Notes: generated by a model not told the origin, from the letters alone. Shown: positions 1 through 6,287, counted from the first letter of the stretch. The stretch: DNA of 6,984 bases from an uncultured Planctomycetaceae bacterium (GCA_937860165.1 CALMBE010000005.1:1-6984), one strand, 5' to 3'. Numbers and translations are program-made.

Positions 1-54
1 CACGTGAATAGAGAGATTTTGAACATCATGAGTTTCAACCGAGGTACTTAGGCT

Positions 55-561
55 GTGGATATTGCCACTTCGCAATTGATTCGATCGGCAGTGACAAAGA
101 CTGTCGGCGTGCCCGTCTTGCCCGGGGGCACGCTGGAGTTGCCACAGTTGTTGCGCTGTTTGGTGTTGACTTGGTCCGACGAGCGATTAGCGCTGCTCCA
201 ATCGGCTGCCGAAGTGGAGTCTTGGGAAGTGACGACCGACTTGGATCCTCGAGAATTCATACGTAATTTGTGGCGGGAGCAGGGCCCTTTGGCGTTTGTC
301 GACCTGCCGGAGCTTGGTTCCACAGCGTATGTCTCGTTTCAGGAGGCCGTTACTCGGTCCGCCGAGATGGGAAATGTGTTGGTGATCGTCTGTGGTCAAG
401 CAGGTGCGTTCACCGAGGAGATTTGGGCTCGAAGCTTGGGTGTCTGGGCATATCTGCCAGGTGACAACGGCGTCGAGGGATTCAAGTGTTTGTTTAGGGA
501 TGCGCGACAGGCATTGGCCCGTCAAGCGATGACCTATGTCGAGCTCGATTCCTACCAGTGA
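55..561 (+). CDS. Degenerate response-regulator receiver-like protein, 168 aa
   Basis: The fold reads like a CheY-type receiver. A strand-like LRCLVLT at residues 33-39 is followed by acidic D42 and E43. LAFVDLPE puts D83 where the phospho-acceptor aspartate would sit. VLVIVCG (108-114) resembles beta-4, and EEIWARSLGVWAYLPG (121-136) resembles the alpha-4/beta-5 segment. The usual lysine after beta-5 (YLPK) is replaced by glycine, and the conserved Ser/Thr of beta-4 is Cys113/Gly114, so phosphorylation chemistry is doubtful. There is no output domain, signal peptide or membrane segment, so it is probably cytoplasmic. The start is GTG at 55, forced by an in-frame TAG at 49-51, with GAGG at 41-44 as ribosome binding site. 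The partners and biological role are not recognisable. It could be a protein-interaction module rather than a two-component regulator. The coding call is firm; the fold assignment is by motif reading only. Confidence 0.8.
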   Translation: MDIATSQLIRSAVTKTVGVPVLPGGTLELPQLLRCLVLTWSDERLALLQSAAEVESWEVTTDLDPREFIRNLWREQGPLAFVDLPELGSTAYVSFQEAVTRSAEMGNVLVIVCGQAGAFTEEIWARSLGVWAYLPGDNGVEGFKCLFRDARQALARQAMTYVELDSYQ

Positions 562-577
562 GAGTTCCGACTGAACA

Positions 578-652
578 TGCAAAGTTCGAATTGTAAGCAA
601 GTCCATGCATTTACTCCCCACTTAAAGAAATGCGAGCACTTCGATGAATAAA
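578..652 (+). CDS. Possible 24-aa leader ORF overlapping the next start
   Basis: An ATG-initiated 24-codon frame begins MQSSNCKQVHAFTPHLKK and ends CEHFDE. Its TAA stop lies 6 bp past the ATG of the 69-aa gene at 644, giving a 9-bp overlap. Spaced Cys and His residues (C6, H10, H15, C19, H21) are curious but may be chance. No convincing Shine-Dalgarno sequence precedes it. It could be a leader peptide coupling translation to the downstream gene, or a random frame in an intergenic gap. Chance is the more likely explanation. Confidence 0.12.
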
Positions 653-853
653 CGAATTAGTAACGAGCTGGACGAATTGACGAGCGAACTCGGAATGAAT
701 TCGATACGAACTCCCGCGCGGCTTCGCCGGGAGGTGAACGCGACTAGTAGCAGGGCTACAGCCAAGCAAGGCCGACGAGCCACGACCAGTCGGCGGAAGA
801 ACTCCGTAGTCGCCGGGATGCACCTGCGGAGGAATAAAAGAACTTTTAGATAG
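644..853 (+). CDS. Small arginine-rich hypothetical protein, 69 aa
   Basis: This ATG-started frame encodes a strongly basic protein with 18 Lys/Arg against 5 acidic residues. All but one of the acidic residues fall in the first 15 positions (NELDELTSELG). The C-terminal half is built from Arg-rich patches and ends GMHLRRNKRTFR. There is no signal peptide or membrane segment. The composition suggests a nucleic-acid-binding or ribosome-associated small protein, but I recognise no named family. It lies 82 bp after the receiver-like gene on the same strand, so co-transcription is possible. The Shine-Dalgarno is weak (only GCGAG upstream), and TAG is followed directly by TGA. A 9-bp stem-loop (711-733) lies within the coding region. 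It may be genuine given its biased, organised composition, but short basic frames also arise by chance. Confidence 0.5.
   Translation: MNKRISNELDELTSELGMNSIRTPARLRREVNATSSRATAKQGRRATTSRRKNSVVAGMHLRRNKRTFR
711..733 (+). repeat. Stem-loop inside the 69-aa gene
   Basis: CTCCCG (711-716) pairs with CGGGAG (728-733). After a bulged C at 717, GCG (718-720) pairs with CGC (725-727) around a GCTT loop. The result is nine GC-rich base pairs with one bulge. There is no T-tract, so it is not an intrinsic terminator. The role is unknown; it may simply reflect Arg/Pro codon composition. Confidence 0.4.
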
Positions 854-895
854 TGAATTGAGCGGGAGTTGCGTGATGCGATCAAAGGATAGTGT

Positions 896-973
896 GTGAG
901 CAAGCCCCTCGAGAAGTGGCTCGCAAGACACATCCTCGGTACTCAATTGGACGACCAAGAAGTAGAAGCGTAA
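896..973 (+). CDS. Putative 25-aa microprotein
   Basis: A GTG-started frame of 25 codons ending in TAA reads MSKPLEKWLARHILG and finishes with an acidic tail, DDQEVEA. The first half resembles a short amphipathic helix. AAAGGA at 884-889 is a good Shine-Dalgarno, six bases from the GTG. A seven-codon frame starting with ATG at 876 ends in TGA at 897-899, producing a GTGA start/stop overlap that would permit translational coupling. An in-frame TAG at 890-892 fixes the GTG as the only nearby start. It lies between the 69-aa gene and the PEP-CTERM gene on the same strand. No family is recognised and the length is near the noise limit, so it is a candidate only. Confidence 0.3.
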   Translation: MSKPLEKWLARHILGTQLDDQEVEA

Positions 974-1025
974 GCAATTTTGTAAAGTGTTTTAGTGCAT
1001 ACCTAGTAATAAGAGAGATTCTGTG

Positions 1026-1724
1026 ATGCGACGTTTACCAACTGTGATTGTGACTGCACTGCTGTTTCACTTGCCGCTTGTTGCACAAGCAACGATGCTC
1101 AATGTCAATTTGGCAGGTGTCGATGTACGCTTCAAAGGCGCGACTACCAACCTCGTTGATGATGGGGGCGATGCCTTCAACGGCGTCGCGGGAACGAATG
1201 CTGCCATCGCGGATCCGATCGATGCCGCAACGTTCAAGCAAGGCGCGACTTTGATTGATAGTTGGATGGCCCCTTTGGACATCATTTCCTTCGACATGTT
1301 GATCGACGATAGTCTTGCGAGCTTAGTACCGAACGTGTTAACCGTGGTGCCGATTACTGCTCCTGGAGTGAACGAGATCTCGATTTTCATTGGCGATGGG
1401 ACTTCAATCAGGTTGGATGTGACTTCCCTCTCGGTCCAACGGATCGTGCTAGGTGTTCAGGGGCTCAACGAAATCTTTTTGATGACGGGGTCGGCAAACG
1501 TAGTTTCTCAGTCCCTGCCAGGGGGAATGGCCTTTGATGGTCCGGTGGGCATCGCTTATGTCTCGACTGACGCCATGTTCGTCAACAATAGTCAAGGCTT
1601 AGCGGTTACCGGCGTGTTCACGATTACGGGTGAGATGGTTGTCCCCGAACCGGAATCCGCGACGGTTATGGTGATGTTTGCTTGTCTGGCCGTGACCGGT
1701 GTATGGCGTCGGTCGATGTGCTAA
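1026..1724 (+). CDS. PEP-CTERM sorting domain-containing secreted protein
   Basis: This 232-aa protein is exported and then probably handled by an exosortase. It starts with a Sec-type signal peptide: MRR, a hydrophobic core (residues 7-19) and a likely cleavage after VAQA at about 22. It ends with the tripartite PEP-CTERM signal: VPEP at 206-209, a hydrophobic helix (about 212-226, ATVMVMFACLAVTGV), then a basic tail with R228 and R229. The middle is rich in Val, Ile, Asp, Gly and Thr, looks like an all-beta extracellular domain, and matches no named domain I can identify. ATG at 1026 is preferred over the adjacent in-frame GTG at 1023. AGAGAG at 1012-1017 is the likely ribosome binding site at 8 bases. 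The gene converges on trpC and is followed by several hairpins and a strong terminator. No exosortase gene is in the window. The precise extracellular role is unknown. Confidence 0.88.
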   Translation: MRRLPTVIVTALLFHLPLVAQATMLNVNLAGVDVRFKGATTNLVDDGGDAFNGVAGTNAAIADPIDAATFKQGATLIDSWMAPLDIISFDMLIDDSLASLVPNVLTVVPITAPGVNEISIFIGDGTSIRLDVTSLSVQRIVLGVQGLNEIFLMTGSANVVSQSLPGGMAFDGPVGIAYVSTDAMFVNNSQGLAVTGVFTITGEMVVPEPESATVMVMFACLAVTGVWRRSMC

Positions 1725-1760
1725 GAGAAGTCTTCTCTCGCTATTGCGGGTGATCTTTTT

Positions 1761-1796
1761 CGGCAGGCGGTGGGCACGAACCCACTGCCCTTGCCG
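1761..1796 (+). repeat. Long imperfect hairpin in the PEP-CTERM 3' region
   Basis: CGGCA (1761-1765) pairs with TGCCG (1792-1796). GGCGGTGGG (1766-1774) pairs with CCCACTGCC (1781-1789), including one G-T pair, around the loop CACGAA. CT at 1790-1791 is bulged. Downstream on the + strand is a G-run and on the - strand an A-run, so neither strand has a terminator U-tract. It may be a structural element of the 3' untranslated region. Confidence 0.55.
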
Positions 1797-1800
1797 GGGG

Positions 1801-1816
1801 GCTGGCGTACGCCGGC
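1801..1816. repeat. Near-perfect 16-bp palindrome
   Basis: GCTGGCGTACGCCGGC is palindromic around a GTAC centre, with one G-T mismatch. In DNA it could be a binding site for a dimeric protein. In RNA it would form a short stem between two stronger hairpins. No other evidence for function is visible. Confidence 0.4.
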
Positions 1817-1836
1817 TCGCTGGGACTTTGAAAAGA

Positions 1837-1862
1837 CTCTCGCCCAGGACCAAGGGCGAGAG
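1837..1862 (-). terminator. Probable intrinsic terminator for trpC
   Basis: CTCTCGCCC (1837-1845) and GGGCGAGAG (1854-1862) form a perfect 9-bp GC-rich stem with an 8-base loop. Read on the - strand, the stem is followed by TCTTTTC, an imperfect U-rich tract, about 28 bp beyond the trpC stop codon. On the + strand no T-tract follows. This suits termination of trpC, though the tract is interrupted by C. Confidence 0.55.
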
Positions 1863-1883
1863 ATGTGGTAAGCGTGAGCTCAG

Positions 1884-1933
1884 ATCGGCTCAGCGGTCGA
1901 GCAGCAGATCGACCGCTGAGCCGATATTTTTTT
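1884..1933 (+). terminator. Strong intrinsic terminator overlapping the trpC 3' end
   Basis: ATCGGCTCAGCGGTCGA (1884-1900) pairs perfectly over 17 bp with 1909-1925 across an 8-base loop. It is followed by A1926 and seven consecutive T (1927-1933). This is a textbook Rho-independent terminator on the + strand, 160 bases after the PEP-CTERM stop. Most of the stem and the T-tract also encode the last codons of trpC on the opposite strand, whose stop falls at 1890-1892. The - strand side has no T-tract, so it should act mainly on + strand transcripts. Confidence 0.85.
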
Positions 1934-2675
1934 GACACATCAGCGATTCGCCTACCAGCATCGCATTCACCCCACCGGCTTCGAGCCGCTGAGCATCGCG
2001 GCGGTCTTTGATGCCGCTCTCGCCGACTAACACGCAATTTTGTGGAATTTGCTTCCTCAATCGCAAGGTGTGTTCCAGGTCGACTTCGAAGGTGTGCAGG
2101 TTGCGATTGTTTACGCCGATGAGGGTGGCACCCGCCTTCAGGACGCGAGACAAGTTGCTCGGCTCGTAGAGCTCAACCAGCGGAACCATCCCCAGCTCCA
2201 GGGTCTCGTTGTGCAAGCTGCGAAGTTGGCAGTCATCGAGGCACTCGGCGATCAAGAGTACCGCATCTGCCCCCGCAACACGCGCTTCCAGGAGTTGGTA
2301 CCGGTCGATGATAAAATCTTTACGCAACACCGGGATCCCGACCACGGAGCGAATTGCACTCAAGTATTCAAGGCTTCCTTGGAAGTAAGTCGCATCGGTC
2401 AGTACGCTAATGCACGAAGCCCCGTGAGCTTCGTAAATCTGGGCGATAGCGACGGGGTCAAAATCTTCTCGGATAATTCCTACTGAGGGGCTGGCTTTTT
2501 TCACTTCGGCAATCAGCCGGATCGGCCCTGGTTCGGCAAGCGGAGCGAAAAAGTCTCTTATCCTGGGCGCGAATGGGAGTTGCTTGACCAATTCGGACTC
2601 GGGAATGTGCAGCCGAGCAGCGGCAATCTCACGCTTTTTCGTCGCGACAATTTGCTCCAGGATGGTAGTGCTCAT
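1890..2675 (-). CDS. trpC: Indole-3-glycerol phosphate synthase
   Basis: This cytoplasmic (beta/alpha)8-barrel enzyme of tryptophan biosynthesis converts carboxyphenylamino-deoxyribulose phosphate to indole-3-glycerol phosphate, CO2 and water. At 261 aa it has the normal length of a monofunctional enzyme, with no fused TrpF. Conserved blocks are visible in order: LIAEVKKASPS (54-64) with E57 and K59, SVLTD (90-94), PVLRKDF (115-121) with K119, LVELYE (166-171) with E168, GVNNRNL (187-193) with N189, and VGESGI (217-222) with E219. Their spacings closely follow those of the characterised archaeal enzyme, so it should be active. ATG at 2675 is chosen because an in-frame TAA lies four codons upstream; the Shine-Dalgarno is poor. 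No other trp gene is adjacent, so the gene appears to be transcribed alone. The last codons overlap a + strand terminator. No attenuator or leader peptide was recognised. Confidence 0.97.
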   Translation of the reverse strand: MSTTILEQIVATKKREIAAARLHIPESELVKQLPFAPRIRDFFAPLAEPGPIRLIAEVKKASPSVGIIREDFDPVAIAQIYEAHGASCISVLTDATYFQGSLEYLSAIRSVVGIPVLRKDFIIDRYQLLEARVAGADAVLLIAECLDDCQLRSLHNETLELGMVPLVELYEPSNLSRVLKAGATLIGVNNRNLHTFEVDLEHTLRLRKQIPQNCVLVGESGIKDRRDAQRLEAGGVNAMLVGESLMCQKNIGSAVDLLLDR

Positions 2676-2901
2676 CCTGAAATTTTAGCCTGCACCCCAG
2701 TGGGGGGACAGCCGCCCCGTTTGAATGGAATTCGGCGAAAAAGCCTCCTTCGGGACTTCGTGAGTGATTTCTTGGCCGGGAACGACTATCTTAGCAGTTA
2801 GCAGAATCGGGAACCTCGTGGTGAAGACGAGGCTGCATTTTACTAACGACACACGCAAGATGTTCTGGACTTGCCCCGCATGTGGGCCACCCGAGGCATG
2901 A
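2676..2901. promoter_or_regulatory. Divergent intergenic region between trpC and the ECF sigma gene
   Basis: These 226 bp should hold promoters for both genes. Two GGGAAC motifs, at 2778-2783 and 2809-2814, are 31 bp apart in the direction of the sigma gene and resemble ECF-type -35 elements. No convincing matched -10 was found. TTAGCAG is repeated in tandem at 2791-2804. CCTCG (2814-2818) can pair with CGAGG (2828-2832). The sigma gene has GAGG at 2893-2896, five bases before its GTG. No clear housekeeping promoter was found for trpC. Promoter assignment is tentative. Confidence 0.3.
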
Positions 2902-3504
2902 GTGACCGATGCTGAATTAGTGCGTTTGGCACGCGAGCACGACTCCGAGGCCTGGAAGACGCTCTGTGGGCGTTACCTGCCTGTGGTGTGGCGGTATGCG
3001 TATGCGCACATGCAGGATGTTCATTTGGCGGAAGACTTGGCTAGTGAAGTCATGTTGGCATTTTTGAAAAACATTCATCAAATTGATCCCAATGCACCTT
3101 GCATCGCAGGTTGGTTGCGGACCGTGGTGCGTAATAAGGCCGCCGACCACCTTCGCCAATCCTACCGCATAAAGGGCCAGCTACAACTGCTGAGCCTCAA
3201 TGGCACCTTGAGACCAGAATCAACTGCACCCGCAACGGCCCTCGAATCAGAAGAAACCCGCGTTCGCGTGCTGGAAGTATTGGAACAACTTCCCCCCAAG
3301 CACCGTTTATTATTGGAGTGGAAGTATCTCGAAGGTTTGCGGGTGCGTGAGATTGCACTTCGCCTGGACGAGTCGGAAAAAGGGATCGAGGCCTTGTTAT
3401 ATCGGGCGCGACGAGTATTTCGGAGGTGTTTCGATCTTGCGGAACACAACTCGGGCAGTGCCTCGACAGACTCTCTCTGTGAAGAAAAACTGCCTCCCAA
3501 GTAG
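2902..3504 (+). CDS. ECF-subfamily RNA polymerase sigma factor, 200 aa
   Basis: This sigma-70-family protein directs RNA polymerase to dedicated promoters in response to an envelope or other signal. It has only regions 2 and 4. Region 2 spans about 18-88, with AEDLASEVMLAFL (43-55) and WLRTVVRNKAADHLR (71-85). A linker follows, then region 4 at about 122-176, containing the helix-turn-helix stretch LRVREIALRLDESEKGIE and LLYRARRVFRR. The C-terminal tail (177-200) is short and polar. The GTG start is forced by an in-frame TGA just upstream and supported by GAGG at 2893-2896. The next gene begins 14 bp after the stop and encodes a membrane protein with an anti-sigma-like N-terminal half, the usual place for a cognate anti-sigma factor. 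Autoregulation through the upstream GGGAAC motifs is possible. The sigma family call is firm; the exact ECF group is not determined. Confidence 0.94.
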   Translation: MTDAELVRLAREHDSEAWKTLCGRYLPVVWRYAYAHMQDVHLAEDLASEVMLAFLKNIHQIDPNAPCIAGWLRTVVRNKAADHLRQSYRIKGQLQLLSLNGTLRPESTAPATALESEETRVRVLEVLEQLPPKHRLLLEWKYLEGLRVREIALRLDESEKGIEALLYRARRVFRRCFDLAEHNSGSASTDSLCEEKLPPK

Positions 3505-3518
3505 GCTAAGGTGTTGAG

Positions 3519-6287
3519 ATGAAACCAGAAAACGAATCTTGGAATGATTTGCCGCCCGATGATTCAGACGAGCGTCCCGGCGATCCCGACGAGCGCCTCG
3601 TGCGCCAGTTGATGCAGTCTGCCTTGGCGGCTCCCGAAATAACGTCAGGTTTTTCAGCCGGATTGATGCAAACATTAGAAGCGGAGTTCGCCCACTCGGT
3701 GGTCAAAACACGCCAAGAAACTACCAATGGGGAAGCGGCTCACCACTCTTGGCAGTCGCTTGCTCCGGTGAATTTGGCGACTTCTTCAGAATTGGCAATT
3801 GCTTCCGAGTCGCCAATTTTGAGCTTGCCCCAGTCAAATCGCCGTTTTTACCAATATGTAATGACTGGGGTTGCTGCCGCTGCATTGTTCTTGGCCCTGG
3901 GGATTTGGAGTAATCGCCCGGCGTATGGTTGGGCAGAAATGTTAGCGGCCCTGGAACGATGTACTTGGGTCCAAACGATTTCTAGACTGGTCGCAGACCA
4001 GGGCCCTGCTAGCGAAGAGACTGCTTGGATTTCACGTTCACAGGGTGTCATTGCCCGTCGGGCGGGGGAGTCCCGAGTGTTTGTGGACCTGGGTCGAAAA
4101 GTCGTCATGGAATTCGACTCCAAACGCTCGACCATCCGTGAGCAATCAATTGTCAAAGATTCGCTCAGTTGGGACGGAGAGATCGTTTCGCAGTTGCTGG
4201 CTGTTCAAGGCCTGCCGGAAGCAACGAATTTCCAGAATCCCACCCAGATCAAACTGGTCCGCGAATCTTGGAGCAGGGTTGTCTCCGAGCAACACCAACA
4301 AGAGTTGATCGAGCTCCAAGTTACCATTCATGTGGCGAAGGAGAATGGTGCGAATCTGGCTGGTGAGTCTCGGGATCTGGTATTGCTGATCGATCCCCAA
4401 ACGGAGCTTCCGGTGTCTGCTCGTGCTGTGTTCCAAGATCGACCGGCAACGCGTACGATTCGGTTTTCATATCCGACCAAAGGGCCCGGCTCGATCTATG
4501 CCTTGGGGGTTCCTGCCGAGGTTCCGGCCAACAAGTCAGTCTCGAAGGGTGAGCGAATTGCCTTCACGGAAAAAACCACCGAGCCTGATAATGCCAACGG
4601 GGTGATTGTTGATAATCTGGTTGTTGTGGGAGATCCCTCTCCCAAGGCAGAAGTTCCTGCCGCAGAAATTCCCGCCGATCAAGCTCCGGCGAAAGTTGCC
4701 TCGAACCCCCCAGTCCCGGTTTCCGAGCATCGGCAATCGCGTCCTCTGCCTCCTCCGCTGGCTGAGGACAAGCTCGTCGAACAAGTTAACACAATTCTCT
4801 CCCAGTTTTGGCAAGCGCAGGGAGTGTCTCCCGTAGAACCCGCCAGCGATAGCGAATTTCTGCGACGGGTCTATTTGGACCTCATCGGACGGATTCCCGT
4901 TGTGAGTGAAGTGTATGGCTTTCTCGATGATCCGGGCGAGGATCGACGGCAACGGTTGGTCGACGATCTCTTGAGTCGCCGCGATCATGCGACCCATCTG
5001 GCAGCCGTGTGGCGAACGATATTACTGCCCGAAGGAGTCGACTTGAACCGTTTCGGCGGAACGAACAAATTCGATGCTTGGCTAGCGGATCGCTTTGGCG
5101 AGAATGTGGCCTACGACGATATTGTGCGTCAATTGCTTCTGGCCGAGGGTCGTGTGAGCGAGTCGGGACCGCTGTTGTTCTACGCGGCGCTAAAACTGAA
5201 TCCAGAGGAGATCGCGGCGAAGACATCACGGGTATTCTTGGGAACTCGGATGGAATGCGCCCAGTGCCACGATCACCCCTACGACCGCTGGAAGCGCGAA
5301 CAGTTCCACGAACTGGCGGCCTTCTTTCCCCGCATCGCGGTGCGGCCCTCGCTCAGTTTTACGCGGCGGAGTTTTGAAGTCGTCGGCAGCGACCGTTTTG
5401 GTCGCCGCCCTCCGAAGAACGAACGCTTTCCCACGGCCGAACACCTGATGCCGGACTTGGAAAATCCGCAAGCCCCGGGAACCAAGATGGAACCCAAGTT
5501 TTTCCTGACCGGTGCGTCGGTCCCTTGGGGGACCACCGACGCCGAGCGGCGACTCCAACTGGCCCAGTGGCTTACGGCCAACGAGTGGTTTGCCACGGCG
5601 GTGGTCAATCGTATGTGGGCGGAATTAGTCGGCGAAGGCTTTTATCCTACTGTGGACGACATCGGCCCCGATCGCACACCCGTGGCACCGACGGCCGTGA
5701 AACTCCTGAGTCGCAAGTTTGCGGAGAGCGGCTACGACCTCAAGTGGCTCATCAAAACAATTTGCCTCACCGAGGCCTACCAACGCGAGTCCCGTCCTGC
5801 CCGCGGTACCGAGGGGACTCCCTTCGCGGCTAATGTGCCCCAACGGCTCCGGAGCGATCAATTGTTTAACTCGCTGCTCTCGGCACTGGATTCTAGCGAA
5901 GAACTTTCGCTCCGTGCACGACCGCAACGCATGGCACAGTTTAGCCCCCGAGGGAGGTTTGCCGATGTGTTTGCGTACGATCCCAGTATCAGCCGCGAAG
6001 AGGCCGTCTCCTCGATTCCACAAGTCCTCGCGCTGATGAATTCTCCAGAAGTGAACCAAGCAGTTTCCCTCAACCGTCGAAACGTTTTAGAGGAATTGGT
6101 GAACGAAATCCCTGATGACGAGCAACTCACCACGGAATTGTATTTGCGATGCTTGAGCAGGCCACCCACTGCGGCAGAAATTGCAGCCGTTGCCGAGTAT
6201 CGGAGCGAGTCAAGCAACCGCGGCGAAGTGTTTGTGGATCTCGCATGGTCACTCTTGAATTCCGCGGAGTTTCAACATCGCAGGTAG
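3519..6287 (+). CDS. Membrane-anchored anti-sigma-like/LolA-like protein fused to DUF1549 and DUF1553
   Basis: This 922-aa mosaic has these parts in order. A polar, acidic N-terminus with predicted helices (about 1-105) comes first, then one membrane segment (about 111-130, YQYVMTGVAAAALFLALGIW). A region of about 137-330 starting AEMLAALERCTWVQ resembles the LolA-like outer part of planctomycete anti-sigma proteins. A Pro/Ala-rich linker (about 372-412) follows. DUF1549, also called PSCyt2, spans about 417-625, with CAQCHDHPYDRW at 580-591, a c-type heme-like CxxCH (C580, C583, H584). DUF1553, or PSD1, spans about 668-915, with VVNRMWAELVGEGF near 695. There is no classical Zn anti-sigma HxxxCxxC motif and no cleavable signal peptide. 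TAAGG at 3507-3511 is the ribosome binding site, seven bases from ATG. Position 14 bp after the ECF gene suggests a membrane regulator of that sigma factor. The C-terminal half usually travels with DUF1501, as it does here. The catalytic role is unproven, and so is heme attachment. Confidence 0.92.
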   Translation: MKPENESWNDLPPDDSDERPGDPDERLVRQLMQSALAAPEITSGFSAGLMQTLEAEFAHSVVKTRQETTNGEAAHHSWQSLAPVNLATSSELAIASESPILSLPQSNRRFYQYVMTGVAAAALFLALGIWSNRPAYGWAEMLAALERCTWVQTISRLVADQGPASEETAWISRSQGVIARRAGESRVFVDLGRKVVMEFDSKRSTIREQSIVKDSLSWDGEIVSQLLAVQGLPEATNFQNPTQIKLVRESWSRVVSEQHQQELIELQVTIHVAKENGANLAGESRDLVLLIDPQTELPVSARAVFQDRPATRTIRFSYPTKGPGSIYALGVPAEVPANKSVSKGERIAFTEKTTEPDNANGVIVDNLVVVGDPSPKAEVPAAEIPADQAPAKVASNPPVPVSEHRQSRPLPPPLAEDKLVEQVNTILSQFWQAQGVSPVEPASDSEFLRRVYLDLIGRIPVVSEVYGFLDDPGEDRRQRLVDDLLSRRDHATHLAAVWRTILLPEGVDLNRFGGTNKFDAWLADRFGENVAYDDIVRQLLLAEGRVSESGPLLFYAALKLNPEEIAAKTSRVFLGTRMECAQCHDHPYDRWKREQFHELAAFFPRIAVRPSLSFTRRSFEVVGSDRFGRRPPKNERFPTAEHLMPDLENPQAPGTKMEPKFFLTGASVPWGTTDAERRLQLAQWLTANEWFATAVVNRMWAELVGEGFYPTVDDIGPDRTPVAPTAVKLLSRKFAESGYDLKWLIKTICLTEAYQRESRPARGTEGTPFAANVPQRLRSDQLFNSLLSALDSSEELSLRARPQRMAQFSPRGRFADVFAYDPSISREEAVSSIPQVLALMNSPEVNQAVSLNRRNVLEELVNEIPDDEQLTTELYLRCLSRPPTAAEIAAVAEYRSESSNRGEVFVDLAWSLLNSAEFQHRR

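Noticed and set aside
1..51. Open frame from the window edge ending in TAG, possibly the tail of an upstream gene
   Set aside because: Only 16 codons, with no recognisable sequence. It cannot be told from chance.
611..958. Overlapping - strand frames of 103 and 115 aa
   Set aside because: Low-complexity Ser/Arg/Leu composition, no motifs, opposite the better-supported small + strand genes.
980..1010. TTGTAA and TAGTAA as a sigma-70-like promoter for the PEP-CTERM gene
   Set aside because: The match to consensus is poor, and the implied start would fall on or after the ribosome binding site at 1012-1017.
1741..2037. 98-aa - strand frame reached by slippage at the A7 run in trpC, with a hairpin just after it, like a programmed frameshift
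   Set aside because: The hairpin starts one base after the A7 run, too close for a normal frameshift stimulator. In-frame TrpC already has normal length, and the alternate tail shows no domain.
2040..2486. 148-aa open frame on the + strand
   Set aside because: It lies wholly opposite trpC, whose family motifs are unambiguous. It has no recognisable motif and is an antisense shadow.
2580..2801. 73-aa + strand frame spanning the trpC start and the intergenic region
   Set aside because: Mostly antisense to trpC, no ribosome site and no recognisable features.
5226..6217. Several - strand frames of 109-144 aa
   Set aside because: All are antisense to the DUF1549/DUF1553 coding region, and their composition mirrors its codon use.
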